A stretch of 64,000 nt of DNA from Anomaloglossus baeobatrachus (GCF_048569485.1 NC_134354.1:508644869-508708868), one strand, 5' to 3'; counted from the stretch's first letter, positions 1-11,039 are shown. Notes: generated by a model not told the origin, from the sequence alone. A program made the numbers and translations.

Positions 1-156
1 ATAAGGGAACGATCTTACCCGGTCCAGCTGATATATAGGAAGGGCGACATATGGGAGGACCACCAAAAATGGCTCTTCCAGGGAGGCTGTCCACCAGCTC
101 ATCAAATCCCACAGTAATAATGCCAGAGGGTCACTTCCATACTAGGGCAGATACTC

Positions 157-196
157 ACTCCCAACGCGTTTCATGGAAGACAATCATCAGGGGAGT
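157..196 (-). ncRNA. Hammerhead ribozyme-like motif, left arm
   Basis: Mirror copy of the motif at 4323-4362, read on the minus strand in the same direction as the RT ORF. It has a 6-bp stem I (ACTCCC/GGGAGT), the core CTGATGA, a short weak stem II, GAAA, and the CGCGTT stem III and cleavage segment. Hammerhead motifs are known from Penelope-like terminal repeats. Activity is not shown. Confidence 0.6.
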
Positions 197-348
197 CTGG
201 TGAGTTAAATCAAATATGGCCCATACCATCCTATGTGGCCATTTTATTATGCCCAAAGAAATTCTAAATAGAAACAATAAGTTCACAATAAGCCCTCATA
301 TACGTAGACAAGAATAGAGGCCTATTTCCTCTGCCCCACAAATCATAT

Positions 349-448
349 ACTCACCGCACTCGTGCGTGCGTCAGTCATAAGCCTCTTCAAAAGTGCCGCG
401 CTCCGTCTCCGGAAGCGGGCTCCCTTTTATAAAGAGGCGCATGCGCAG
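349..448 (-). promoter_or_regulatory. Promoter-like segment and splice donor in left pLTR
   Basis: Mirror of the segment at 4071-4170. On the minus strand it reads GC-rich NRF1-like palindrome, TATA box, then a strong gtgagt donor. It points left, in the same direction as the RT ORF, and would drive a tandem neighbour rather than this ORF. Confidence 0.4.
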
Positions 449-1316
449 TAGCATCATCCCGGCCGATGACGCGCGTTCCCAGAAGACATTGGGACCGGAA
501 ACACGCGTCATCGGCTGCTGCATCGCAACAGGGCGGGCGCGGCCTCACCAGGTAACGTCATATCCTGGAGAGTGACGCCTGCTGGAAAACACAAACCAGA
601 GCACGGGGCGCGTTACCATAGCAACGCACAACAGCTCCGGTTCTGCCTGCAGAACATCAATATATAGAAAAACCATGTTTGTTGGTTACTCAAATCAAAA
701 CATGGTGGGTAAAATAGCTATGACAGCAGCATTTGTATCATAGTAATGGTACAGTATAGACCCGTCCACATAAACCCTATTGATATTTGTATAGAAAAGA
801 TGACCACCTATAAGGAAGGGCCATACTTAACAAAGCAAAATTTGATAAAGCAGTTCCAGACTGCCTAAGTAAATAACGAATACATAGTGTTGCAAGTATC
901 AGGACCAGGGGTATACATTGGGAAAAATTGCTGGAAAAATACGCATTATGTCCATATGTCACAGTCCCAGAGTGGCAGTCACTGAACCAACCATATAGGT
1001 ATACCAGTGACATATTTGCAGATTAGGTATTTCTGAGTGAGGAACGACCAGCGGGAACAAAAGCGGAGCATAACAAGCTATACAAGAGGGGGTGCAAAAA
1101 GGGGGTGCAAAAAGGGGGGGGCAGGCCAAGACTGGAAAAAAGGGGGGGGGGTTGGTTTAGGGTGTATGTAGGGTACCTACTATGATGTTAACCTAACGAA
1201 CCCTCTGACCCTACCTATCATGTGGGGGTCGGCACCCTAAAATACCCCACGCCCATGGTGCCCCCACTCAGCCGTCGTCTTTCCCTCCTACACTTGCCCT
1301 AAACACTGCAGTGCTC

Positions 1317-1640
1317 CTAAAGGAAGGGGGTGAAGGACAGGGACTCATTTAGGCCCATCGGTGTCATGGTGTTGAGGCTGTAGATCCAGTAACACTCCTT
1401 CCGGAGTATCGTCTTGTCCCAATTGCCTCCCCTGATAGGGGGGCGAATGAGGTCAATCCCCATAATCGTGAAGCTTTTCAGATCACCATCATGAAAATTG
1501 TTGACATGTCTAGCAACCGGTGTGTCATTTTTCTTGAGGATATCATTTTTGTGTTCGCCCACAAGTCTTCGCAACTCTCTAATGGTTTTTCCAATATAGA
1601 GTTTTCCACACATACACTTAACCCTGTATATGACTCCCCT
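1317..1640 (-). pseudogene. GIY-YIG endonuclease segment of the Penelope-like element
   Basis: The minus-strand translation contains GVIYRVKCMCGKLYIGKT, with the two halves of the GIY-YIG signature (VIY and YIG), followed by the conserved R..R..EH region and an N-terminal-His linker. This nuclease nicks the target DNA to prime reverse transcription. The segment lies in a different frame from the upstream RT ORF, which stops at 1664, so at least one frameshift separates domains that are normally fused in one protein. The segment ends at 1317 after a plausible C-terminus (YWIYSLNTMTPMGLNE). Confidence 0.85.
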
Positions 1641-1663
1641 TGATTTGCAAGTGATCAGTGATC

Positions 1664-3451
1664 TTATGGAAAAACTCTTTTGTTGTTGTAATTAGCGAAC
1701 TCCCTTCCTTCCTCGATGTATTTACAGTTGACACAGTCATGACATTTAAAACATCCATAGACCGCATTCGTTGTTCCCACCGGTCCATCCTCACTGAAAT
1801 GGCTATGGACAAGTCTATCACCCAGGGACTTGGCCCTCCTATAGGTAATAGAAGGATACATCAAAAGATGTTTATCAATTAGAGGATCCATCTGTAGGAC
1901 ATGCCAATACTTCGAGAGGATTCCCCTGAAGGCACCCGCCCCATTGTTGAAAGTAGTAATGAATCTAAGAATATCAGCAGATTCCTCTTTCTTTTGATTG
2001 GGGTTTAGAAGTTTGGTACGATCCACATTGCGTACCTCATTGTAGGCCTTGTGGATAACGCCTTCGGGGTAGCCTCTTTCTTTTAGGCGTCCCATCAAAT
2101 CAACTGCCTGTTTGTTAAAGCCCACTTCCTCCGAGCAGTTACGCCGCATCCTTATGAATTGCCCCTTTGGAATTCCTCTTTTTAGGGGGACAGGGTGAGC
2201 ACTCTCCCACTTCAACAGGGAATTCGAAGATGTAGCTTTTCTAAACGTGCTGGTGACCAAACGACCACCCGGCCCTCTTTCCACCATCACATCAAGGAAA
2301 GACAGTCTTTCCCCACCAATCTCACTGGTGAATCTCAGGCCAATCCCATTGTCATTTAGTTTAGCCATAAACTGATGGAAATCACATACCTGACCCTTCC
2401 AGACAACGAAGACGTCGTTGATGTATCTAAGCCATAGGACGACGTCTTCGGTGTCCAGGAGGCCGCCAAACACCACAGTCTCCTCCCACCAGCCCAGGAG
2501 GAGGTTCGCATACGACGGGGCACAACAACTCCCCATCGCAGTCCCCCTGAGCTGGTGATAGAATCTCCCTCCAAAGGTGAAGACGTTTTTTGTCAGGCAG
2601 AATTTAAGTGCCTTCATGACAAAGTCATTGTGTTGGCGGAATTGACTTCCTCTGGATTCTAGGTAGTATTTGACAGCTCCTATTCCTGCTGTATGTGGGA
2701 TGGAGGAATACAGCGCCTCTACGTCGATGCTGCATAGGAGCATGCCATCCTCCAAGAAGATGTCCTCTATGCGGCGTAAGAAGTCTGTCGTGTCTCTGAG
2801 GTAGGAATTGAGAGACAGCACAAAGGGTCGCAGGATTTTGTCAATGTAAATGCTCAGTTTCTCCGTTATGCCTCCTATACCCGAGACAATGGGGCGACCC
2901 TTTAAGGAATTTAAACCCTTGTGCACTTTAGGTAAAGTGTAAAAGGTTGCCACCACTGGAAAAGTGGGTAAAAGGAATTCATATTCATTTTTATCAATAA
3001 TCTTAGACTCCAAAGCCTCCCCCAGCAGGGATTTTAGTTCTTCTTTATACCCCGGAATAGGGTTGGAGTCCAACTTCGCGTAACAAAGTTTGTCACTAAG
3101 GATCTTTAAACAAATCTCTTTATAGGCGCTAGAGTCCAGTATCACCACATTCCCCCCTTTGTCAGAGGGCTTTATGGTGATACTGGAGTCTCTCTCTAGA
3201 TTTTTAAGACTGAGCATCTCATTTTTGGTCAAATTATATTGACTTCCGCAAAAACCCCTGCTGTTCCTCACATCCTCCATCACCAAATTAACAAAAATAT
3301 CGACAGCATCTATCTCCGTCATGACGAGAGGCATCCTGACACTCTTATTTTTCAAATTGGTGAAGGGGCCTTCACCAAAATCATTCGGGTTCATGTCTCC
3401 AAGGTGGAAGAGTAACTTCACATCCTCAAGGAGTTCTCCTGGAATCCCCAA
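1664..3451 (-). CDS. Penelope-like reverse transcriptase ORF (595 codons)
   Basis: Long minus-strand ORF with Penelope-type RT features: KPSDKGGNVVI near residue 95, GRPIVSGIGG near 184, motif A CSIDVEALYSS near 240, motif B GTAMGSCCAPSYANLL near 305, and motif C YIND at residues 343-346. The family usually has YIDD, so the first catalytic Asp is replaced by Asn (aac at this codon), which should disable polymerisation. A Cys-rich knuckle (CFKCHDCVNC) lies near the C-terminus just before the GIY-YIG part. The first listed codon is TTG, the frame stays open for a dozen codons upstream into the right arm, and no ATG start is evident. It probably does not make active enzyme. Confidence 0.88.
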   Translation of the reverse strand: MGIPGELLEDVKLLFHLGDMNPNDFGEGPFTNLKNKSVRMPLVMTEIDAVDIFVNLVMEDVRNSRGFCGSQYNLTKNEMLSLKNLERDSSITIKPSDKGGNVVILDSSAYKEICLKILSDKLCYAKLDSNPIPGYKEELKSLLGEALESKIIDKNEYEFLLPTFPVVATFYTLPKVHKGLNSLKGRPIVSGIGGITEKLSIYIDKILRPFVLSLNSYLRDTTDFLRRIEDIFLEDGMLLCSIDVEALYSSIPHTAGIGAVKYYLESRGSQFRQHNDFVMKALKFCLTKNVFTFGGRFYHQLRGTAMGSCCAPSYANLLLGWWEETVVFGGLLDTEDVVLWLRYINDVFVVWKGQVCDFHQFMAKLNDNGIGLRFTSEIGGERLSFLDVMVERGPGGRLVTSTFRKATSSNSLLKWESAHPVPLKRGIPKGQFIRMRRNCSEEVGFNKQAVDLMGRLKERGYPEGVIHKAYNEVRNVDRTKLLNPNQKKEESADILRFITTFNNGAGAFRGILSKYWHVLQMDPLIDKHLLMYPSITYRRAKSLGDRLVHSHFSEDGPVGTTNAVYGCFKCHDCVNCKYIEEGREFANYNNKRVFP

Positions 3452-4070
3452 TTCGCTTTTGTTCCCGCTGGTCGTTCCTCACTCAGAAATACCTAATCTG
3501 CAAATATGTCACTGGTATACCTATATGGTTGGTTCAGTGACTGCCACTCTGGGACTGTGACATATGGACATAATGCGTATTTTTCCAGCAATTTTTCCCA
3601 ATGTATACCCCTGGTCCTGATACTTGCAACACTATGTATTCGTTATTTACTCGGGCAGTCTGGAACTGCTTTATCAAATTTTGCTTTGTTAAGTATGGCC
3701 CTTCCTTATAGGCGGTCATCTTTTCTATACAAATATCAATAGGGTTTATGTGGACGGGTCTATACTGTACCATTACTATGATACAAATGCTGCTGTCATA
3801 GCTATTTTACCCACCATGTTTTGATTTGAGTAACCAACAAACATGGTTTTTCTATATATTGATGTTCTGCAGGCAGAACCGGAGCTGTTGTGCGTTGCTA
3901 TGGTAACGCGCCCCGTGCTCTGGTTTGTGTTTTCCAGCAGGCGTCACTCTCCAGGATATGACGTTACCTGGTGAGGCCGCGCCCGCCCTGTTGCGATGCG
4001 GCAGCCGATGACGCGTGTTTCCGGTCCCAATGTCTTCTGGGAACGCGCATCATCGGCCGGGACGATGCTA

Positions 4071-4170
4071 CTGCGCATGCGCCTCTTTATAAAAGGGAGC
4101 CCGCTTCCGGAGACGGAGCGCGGCACTTTTGAAGAGGCTTATGACTGACGCACGCACGAGTGCGGTGAGT
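4071..4170 (+). promoter_or_regulatory. Promoter-like segment and splice donor in right pLTR
   Basis: Contains ctgcgcatgcgc (NRF1-like palindrome, 4071-4082), tttataaaag (TATA box, 4086-4095) and cggtgagtat, with a donor GT at 4165-4166. Promoters and 5' introns are known from terminal repeats of some Penelope elements. Function here is inference. Confidence 0.42.
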
Positions 4171-4322
4171 ATATGATTTGTGGGGCAGAGGAAATAGGCC
4201 TCTATTCTTGTCTACGTATATGAGGGCTTATTGTGAACTTTTTGTTTCTATTTAGAATTTCTTTGGGCATAATAAAATGGCCACATAGGATGGTATGGGC
4301 CATATTTGATTTAACTCACCAG

Positions 4323-4362
4323 ACTCCCCTGATGATTGTCTTCCATGAAACGCGTTGGGAGT
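4323..4362 (+). ncRNA. Hammerhead ribozyme-like motif, right arm
   Basis: Stem I ACTCCC (4323-4328) pairs with GGGAGT (4357-4362). The core is CTGATGA (4329-4335), an 11-nt stem-loop II (4336-4346), GAAA (4347-4350), then CGCGTT (4351-4356). ACGCGT allows a very short stem III, and cleavage would follow T4356. Stem II is weak (about two Watson-Crick pairs). Type I hammerheads with tiny stem III are known from Penelope-like elements. The match in position and family supports the call; catalysis is untested. Confidence 0.65.
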
Positions 4363-4518
4363 GAGTATCTGCCCTAGTATGGAAGTGACCCTCTGGCATT
4401 ATTACTGTGGGATTTGATGAGCTGGTGGACAGCCTCCCTGGAAGAGCCATTTTTGGTGGTCCTCCCATATGTCGCCCTTCCTATATATCAGCTGGACCGG
4501 GTAAGATCGTTCCCTTAT

Positions 4519-7454
4519 GGGACAAGTTTATATGACTCCCTGTGGTCCACTTTTTTGATACTTGAGACACATGCCCTTATGCTGTTATCATATTCAGCTT
4601 TATAAATTAGTAGGGCTGTGTATCAGTATAATTGTCTATATACCGTGGTGGGTGGTTTTTGGTAGCATCCTCAACCTAGTTTTGAGGCCAGCTTTTGCCG
4701 TACCCTATCACCAAGGGCCAAGATTTAATTGGTCTGTTCTTTTTGTCCCTGTGTTTAACAGGATTTTAAACACGTCTGTGGTTTGTTTTTACTCACCCCT
4801 AGTGAGCCTAGGTTCACTTTTTACTAAGCACGTGAAATAAAAGTTATATTTTAGGTCTCCTTTTCTAAGCACCTATTTTTGCCTGGATTCAGCTATTTGC
4901 CTTCTCCAGCAGGTACCAGACATCAAATACAACCCCCAACCACAGGTACAGCAGCAGTCACTATTGCTCCCTCCCGATTGTGAGGAGAGTGGAGGTTGTA
5001 CACAGCTCTGAATATTGAAAACAAGAGGCAGATGACTGAAAAGATAGATACTGCATAACCTAGAGCTGAGACGAATGTGTGATTATGGAGACTTCCCGCT
5101 CCTCCCCTCCCTCCACTGCAGTATAGACCTGCAGACTGGAGAGGGGCAGGGCTTCTCACAGTTTGTCACAGAGATATTTGTGTCTGCTGAGACTGTCTGT
5201 CTCCTCTCAAAACAAGACCTCAGTGTCAGTGCACGTCGCGTCGCGTCCGCTGCCTCAACTAATGGCTGAGTCACCGCCTGGCGCGACACCACATGATCAG
5301 CTAACAGTCTACTGTCTGCCATAGAGCTCCTGTTACTAAGCGAAATAGCGTTTCCCCGTTTAAAGTAAACAAACAAAAAACATTTACGCTTGAACTTTCA
5401 TGGATCTTTTCATTATTTTTATTAACTTTAAACTCGAATAATATAGGAGCTGGGTATTTTATGAGAAATTAAAGTATTAAAATACAATTTTTTTACCATC
5501 AGTTTGGGACCCCTTGGGTGGTTGGGGCCCCCTGATGCAGTGCCCCGGCTGCCCCGGTTGTAGTTACGGGCCTGCAAGTTCGCCCATCACTACTCATAAT
5601 GGGCTGTACACTTCTGTTTAAGTACACGGAAGGGGTCCGATGGGAAGGAGCACTACATAGTTTTTAGAGCACAGATTCTGTTATAGATTGTGGGCTTCAT
5701 TAGCCGAGCCCTGAGGTGCCAGATGAGAAGAAACCCCACAAGAGACCCCATATTCTAAATTTCAATGCTTAAGAAATTAATCTAGGGGTGTAGTGAGTAT
5801 TTTGGACCCAAGGGTACCTTAAAGAATTTTATAACATTGGGACGTTGAAATCTAACAATTTAGTGGTAAAATAGAATTTTTTTTATTAGGCAAATTTGTC
5901 AGTTACACAATCGTTAAAATGTGAAACTGTACCACACAATGTATTCCGCAATATCTCCCAAATGAGCTGATGCCCTAAATGTCATCAGAAACTACTGTTT
6001 AGCTACATAGGAGAAAGAAAAAGTGCTATTTGCCAAAAAAAAAAAAAAGAAGAAAGCAAGCGCTTCATACTTACTGGTCTCCGCGCAGCTGTACACTGCT
6101 TCCAGGTCTACTCACTGTACTTCCAGGGCCGCTCATTATCTTCATGTATATGCACTATTTTCTCCATCCACCTGCAGTCCCCGCTTCTCTGATTGATTGC
6201 AATCAGACAGCGCCCTGAGCTGTGTGAAAGGATCTAACTACTTTCAATCAGAGGCGCTGTCTGCATTTAGAATGGCATAAAAATAAATAAAAGAAATTAG
6301 CGTAGGGTCTCCCCATATTATACCTAGCAAATGATAATGATTACGGCTACAGGCTGCAGCCCCCAGCTGTGTGCATTACCTCGGTTATGTGTCAAAATAA
6401 GAACTGCATGCGGCTTTTTTTTATTATTTAAGTAAGTCATTTAAAAACCCAGTGTGAGATGCCCCCTATTACTAATCTGTAAGTGAAAAGAAATAAACAC
6501 AAACGCCAAAAATATCTTTTATTTGAAATAAAATACAAAACAACACCCTCTTTCACCCTTTTATTAATCCCAAAAACACTCAGGTCCAATGTAATCCACA
6601 CGAGGTCCCATGATGATTCGAGCTCTGCTACATCTGAAGTGACAGAGGTCAGGCATAGAACATAACCACCCGCTGTGAGCTTCAAGCACAGACTGAGCAG
6701 CGCGATGAGCAGCGACATCACTCAGTTTATTTGCGGTAACAGCTGGAGGTTTCCACGGTTCTCTACCTGTGATTGCAGGCAACCTGTCCTCAGGTGACCT
6801 CATTGAATTGAGTAACCTCACCTCTAGCTGTATGAAGGCTGCAGGATAACCTGTAGTTTTACAGTTGTACATTCAATTTTTTTATCACTGGTTCTTATTT
6901 AAAATTTTTGAAGTAGGAATAAGCATTAAATTTTGAATGGCTTTTAAATTTTATTTATAACAGAGTACATTATCAGGATCCACCAGATTTGGCAGACACG
7001 GAAGCAATTGTTAGGGCTTTTTTTGTCAAAGCAACCTCCTGGCACCCAGTGATCGTGATTGTTTTGTCAATTTGATGTAAAAAATGGACAGAAAGATGAC
7101 TTATGGATTACAAACATCATGATTCACTCTCCCTTTCCAAATATATCCATCATTTTTGTGGAAATAAGGTGATTATGCAGAACTTCAACGTTGATGATAC
7201 CAAAATGATGAAGTGCAAAAAAGCTTCCAATCCTGGGATGTTCTGAGCTAAGTGGAGAACTTTCTCACCTTTCATAGTTGTGTTTTAATTGTTGAGATGA
7301 CAACTTGCGAACTGTTCAAGCAACCGAAACTAAAAAGCCATGTAATGGAAACCACAAACTGGCACATCGCAGTATAGCAGGAACAAAATAAAACACTTGC
7401 ACTGCATTTTATAGGTATAAGGGCCCAGGGACAGAGGACCTCAAGTGTTCTATA
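4519..7454. other. Gene-free stretch with diverged repeats
   Basis: No convincing ORF, RNA gene or intact transposon. 4519-4900 is AT-rich with an aataaa signal near 4828 and may be outer Penelope-element sequence. 4950-5310 is GC-richer with CpGs (around 5235-5290). 5510-5590 resembles a dispersed GC-rich frog repeat. 6900-7454 shows nothing recognisable. Confidence 0.5.
6020..6900 (-). repeat. Diverged copy of the GC-rich frog repeat module
   Basis: The stretch around 6515-6600 (ttatttgaaataaaatac, then ccctctttcacccttttatt) parallels 19950-20000 and 22475-22540, and precedes a similar gaggtcccatgatgatt segment. It appears to be an old relative of the module found in the hAT-like element. 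No terminal repeats or target duplications could be placed. Confidence 0.4.
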
Positions 7455-8442
7455 TGTCACAGTTGCTGTTCTGGCACGAGGTTGCAGGGGCCGTGTTCCC
7501 TGGGTGGTCTACCAGGCCCTGATGTTCCCTGCTATCCTCCCCCACACAGTATCCACAGCTGATGGACAGTCCACAGACACGGTCTTGGGGATAACAGTTG
7601 CTTTAATACAGCAGGAACAAAGGAAAACAACACGGAATATACTGTATGTTTCAGTCTTTTGTGGGTAGGCCACGGCAAATACAGCTTGGTGTTGAATGCT
7701 GAAGTGCAATTAGGGTTCTGGAGCTTTTAAGAGCACGATTTGTTTCAGATTTAATTCTAGTATGCTTTTAGCAGGTTCAGAGTCTCTTGAGTTTAGAGGG
7801 TAGATATGATAATAAGATTGTACAGACCTGGAGTCCTGGGGTTAATTTCACTGCTAGTTCAGACACGTGCAGTACTTGTAAGCAATTGTAGAAAGTTGCC
7901 CAGCGCACTACAGGGACCGGACGGCTGGTGCGTGGACAATGGCATGAAAGCCACTAATATTGCAGTGGGGTGGGAGACCCTCAAACTTCCCCAATCTGCG
8001 TGCAGTAGGGTCTGGTATATACTCAGTATGCCCTACTGTCTGAATAGATGTATATCTGGCCAGTCAGGATTCAGGATAGGAAGCCTTCAGTATATTGGCT
8101 GTAAAAATCAGTAAATGGTGAAATTCTAGGCCTCGGCCCTAGGAGGAGTCTTGTGGTGAAGAGAAACTCCACATAATGTCTTCCCTCAGAGGAGACTCAG
8201 CCAGAACATTCCAGTTTTTTCCAGACAGAGGCTGGAGAATAGCTCCACCTATTGAGCCATGTGACCAAGAACTGGCCAATAGGAAAACTCCCAATGCTCA
8301 CTTCAGATTCTTACAGTTTTCACCAGTAGATGGTGCTAGAACACAACAAATGAAAAAAGCTTTACTTATAACATATAACATAATATTACATATAAGTAAA
8401 TATACTTAAAGAAACAGACACAATCTGGACCGGGCCACTACA
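7455..8442 (-). mobile_element. Probable solo LTR
   Basis: On the minus strand the segment starts TGTAGTGGCCCGG and ends CAACTGTGACA, giving TG...CA ends and about 988 bp. It holds a CCAAT-like element, an ATTAAA-type signal and no coding sequence, as expected of a lone LTR left by recombination. No clear target duplication was found, so boundaries and class are uncertain. Confidence 0.4.
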
Positions 8443-9522
8443 TAGGCCATTTCCTAATTCAACTATTACACAATGTACTTTTGCCCTAAGCAGCCTAGCC
8501 TCAAAAATGAAGTGCCTGCCTAAATTATGGATTCTCTTTTAGTTTTGTTTTCTTTTATATATCCAGCCTTACACTATTATGTGACCAAAGAGGTTCAAAT
8601 CATGAATCTGATGTATGGATGAATTTCTAGTTCTAAATATATAATACATCTTTGTCCAATAGCCCAGGCTGTTAAGCCACAGCTGCAGCTGTTAACCACT
8701 TAGATGCCGCTGTCAATTTCTGCAACATAGGGTACAATTTACTTATTGCTGGTGGTCTGACCACCAGCAACTCGCATAATCCCGAGAACTAGGCACTGGA
8801 ACCACACAGAGCTCTGCAGAGTCCCATAATGAATGGAGTAGAGGTGCATATGGTACTGACTGAGCAAGTGGAGTACAGTGCTTGTTTTTCTCCAGCAGTC
8901 CTAAAGACAATTAATAGAGAGGAGATCAAGCCTCTATGCTCCATATAATCAAGTTTGCAGGATCTAGAGCTCATTCATTTGATCATTAGGGGTAACAAAA
9001 GTCGAACGCCCAGAAATTATTGAGTTATGGCTAACCAATAAAAAAGGATGACCCTTTAATAATAATTATAACAATAAAACAGTAGAATATTACATTTTTT
9101 TTCAACTAATTGTAAATGTTGCTTGTAATTTTTAAGAAATTAAGTTGTCTAACTGCACACAATTTGAGTCTTCTCAACAAGAACTCATTGAAGAACCATT
9201 CATTGAACTTTGGAACAGGAAGGACAATATAGACAGTCCATACATATTTATCACTAACACAAATATCTTTAAAAAGAGCATGTTAATGACCTGTCCATCA
9301 GTCTCCTTCAATCGAATAATAACTTTATGTGCAGTGTATTTCAATTGGAGGATTCTGATGGACAGGTCTGGTGGCATGCTTCTCTATCAGTTGCTATTTT
9401 GAGAAGAGGAGCTCTGTACATTGTAGGATAAAGACTCCATTAAGAAGTATAAGAGAAGAACCTTTAAATGTTAATAAGTTAATAATAATTAATGCCACAA
9501 TGTCACTAACCCAACACATTTA
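8443..9522. other. Gene-free stretch
   Basis: AT-rich DNA without supported genes. 8740-8960 (ggtggtctgaccaccagca and what follows) weakly resembles the dispersed frog repeat also seen near 56.7 kb. The remainder up to the Tc1 terminal repeat at 9523 holds nothing recognised. Confidence 0.5.
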
Positions 9523-9916
9523 CAGTCCATTGCGAAAGTATTCAGCTCCCTTGAATTTTTCAACCTTTTCCCACATTTCAGGCTTCAAACATAAAGATAA
9601 AAATGTTAATGTTATGGTGAAGAATCAACAACAAGTGGGACACAATTGTGAAGTTGAACGAAATATATTGCTTATTTTAAACTTTTTTTAAAAAAAATAA
9701 ATAACTGAAAAGTGGGGGGTGCAATATTATTCAGCCCCTTTACTTTCAGTGCAGCAAACTCACTCCAGAAGTTTATTGAGGATCTCTGAATGATCCAATG
9801 TTGTCCTAAATGACTGATGATGATAAATATAATCCACCTGTGTGTATTCAAGTCTCCTTATAAATGCACCTGCTCTGTGATAGCCTCAGTGTTCTGTTTA
9901 AAGCGGAGATAGCATC

Positions 9917-10136
9917 ATGAAGACCAAGGCACACACAACAGGCAGGTCCGTGATATTGTTGTAGAAAAGTTTAAAGCTGGATTTGGTTACAAAAAGATTT
10001 CCAAAACTTTAAACATCCCAAGTAGCATTGTGCAAGTGATCATATTGAAATGGAGTATCATACCACTGCAAATCTATCAAGACCCGGCCGTCAATCCAAA
10101 CTTTCATCTCAAACAAGGAGAAGACTGATCAGAGAT
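9917..10136 (+). pseudogene. Tc1 transposase, N-terminal part
   Basis: Translation gives RQVRDIVVEKFKAGFGYKKI and SKTLNIPSSIVQVII, the first helix-turn-helix (paired-like) DNA-binding domain of Tc1 transposases. It is cut by the hAT-like insertion, and the rest of the domain pair and the DDE core lie at 23321-24022. The reading frame near the ATG at 9917 is not continuous with the helix-turn-helix frame, so this copy was already degenerate. Confidence 0.75.
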
Positions 10137-10811
10137 TAGAGATGAGCGAACCGGTCCCGGTTCGGCTCGAGGTCGGTTCGCCGAACGGGGGTCCCGTTCG
10201 AGTTCGGTTCATCGAACGTTCGACGAACCGAACTCGAACCAATAGGCTATAATGGGAGGCAATCACAAACACATAAAAATGCATTATAAATGTACACAAA
10301 CAGTTAATAAACATTGCCATAACACTTACCGGTCCCCGCGATCCCTTCTGCACTCTGTCTCCTGCCGCTATTCCATCCGATGATCGCTTAATCCTCCCGG
10401 TGACCTGCACTGCCAGCAGAGATGCAGGACCTATCGTGACGTCAAAATAGCCATGTGACCAGTCACGTGGCTATTATCTCATTGGCTACAGACTGGTCAC
10501 ATGACTATGACGCGTCATGTAAGACCTGCGAGTGCATCTCTCCGGTACACGGTGCACATATGTGTATCGCCGTGTACCGGCGACATGCTCTAGCACACGG
10601 TCGACTCCCCATTCCGTTAGGGACCGGCTGACACAGCCGGTCATTAATGGAGATCACCGTTGCCATAGCAACGCAGTTAGCGGTGACGTCACCGCTAACC
10701 GCGGCTCCGAGAGCACCATTGCTATGGTAACGCGTCTGTCAGCGTTACCGCTGTTACCGCTGACAGCCAGCACTGATCACTCACGGAATGAAGGCTGCAC
10801 GCTGCTTCACG

Positions 10812-11014
10812 ATTGTAGTGAGGATTGTAGTGAGGATTGTAGTGAGGATGAGGTTCCCCAGCCCCAAGTGATGAGCTGGTGAACCTCATCCTCACTATAA
10901 TCGTCACTACTACTACACTAGTGAGGATTGTAGTGAGGATGAGGTTCCCCAGCCCCAAGTGATGAGCTGGTGAACCTCATCCTTCCTCACTACAATCGTC
11001 ACTACTACTACACT
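10812..11014 (+). repeat. Short direct and inverted repeat cluster
   Basis: Units such as gattgtagtgag recur three times at 10812-10850. A segment running from gaggttccccagccccaagt to the cctcatcc that follows the gatgagctggtg part recurs at about 10850 and 10940. Each is followed by tcgtcactactactacacta. The segment ends are mutually inverted (gtgaggatgaggtt / aacctcatcctcac), so hairpins are possible. Confidence 0.7.
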
Positions 11015-11039
11015 AGAAAGAAAGAAGACAGAAGAGCAG

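Larger units (their letters stand above)
1..1065 (-). repeat. Left Penelope-like terminal repeat (3' pLTR orientation)
   Basis: Reverse complement of 3454-4518; for example base 1013 pairs with 3506 and 1065 with 3454, after which similarity stops. Its minus strand carries, in the direction of the RT ORF, an NRF1-like GC-rich box, a TATA box, a splice donor and a hammerhead-like motif. Only a few substitutions separate the arms. It continues off the left window edge. Confidence 0.9.
1..4518 (-). mobile_element. Penelope-like retroelement with inverted terminal repeats
   Basis: A reverse transcriptase ORF and a GIY-YIG endonuclease segment lie on the minus strand between two long repeats in opposite orientation (1-1065 and 3454-4518; mirror positions sum to 4519). 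RT plus GIY-YIG is diagnostic of Penelope-like elements, which transpose by target-primed reverse transcription and often carry direct or inverted terminal repeats (pLTRs). A Cys-rich knuckle before the endonuclease suggests the Neptune/Poseidon group (inference). The left arm reaches the window edge, so the element probably extends further left and the right arm may continue past 4518. 1066-1316 is a G-rich 3' untranslated stretch. The arms differ at only scattered positions, so the copy is fairly young, but the coding part is broken. Confidence 0.9.
3454..4518 (+). repeat. Right Penelope-like terminal repeat (inverted)
   Basis: Inverted copy of 1-1065. It contains on the plus strand the GC-rich box, TATA, donor and hammerhead-like motif in the same order. 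Here they point away from the RT ORF, so this 5' flank is flipped relative to what a tandem pLTR would supply. Confidence 0.9.

Noticed and set aside
1-4518. DNA transposon with long terminal inverted repeats
   Set aside because: The interior encodes RT and GIY-YIG endonuclease, not a transposase; inverted pLTRs are known in Penelope-like elements.
4923-5376. Small ORFs in the CpG-rich segment, considered as a host exon
   Set aside because: Short, overlapping on both strands, with no homology recognised and no convincing splice sites.
7806-8409. 102- and 77-codon plus-strand ORFs
   Set aside because: They lie within the probable solo LTR, lack domains and are on the strand opposite its apparent transcription.
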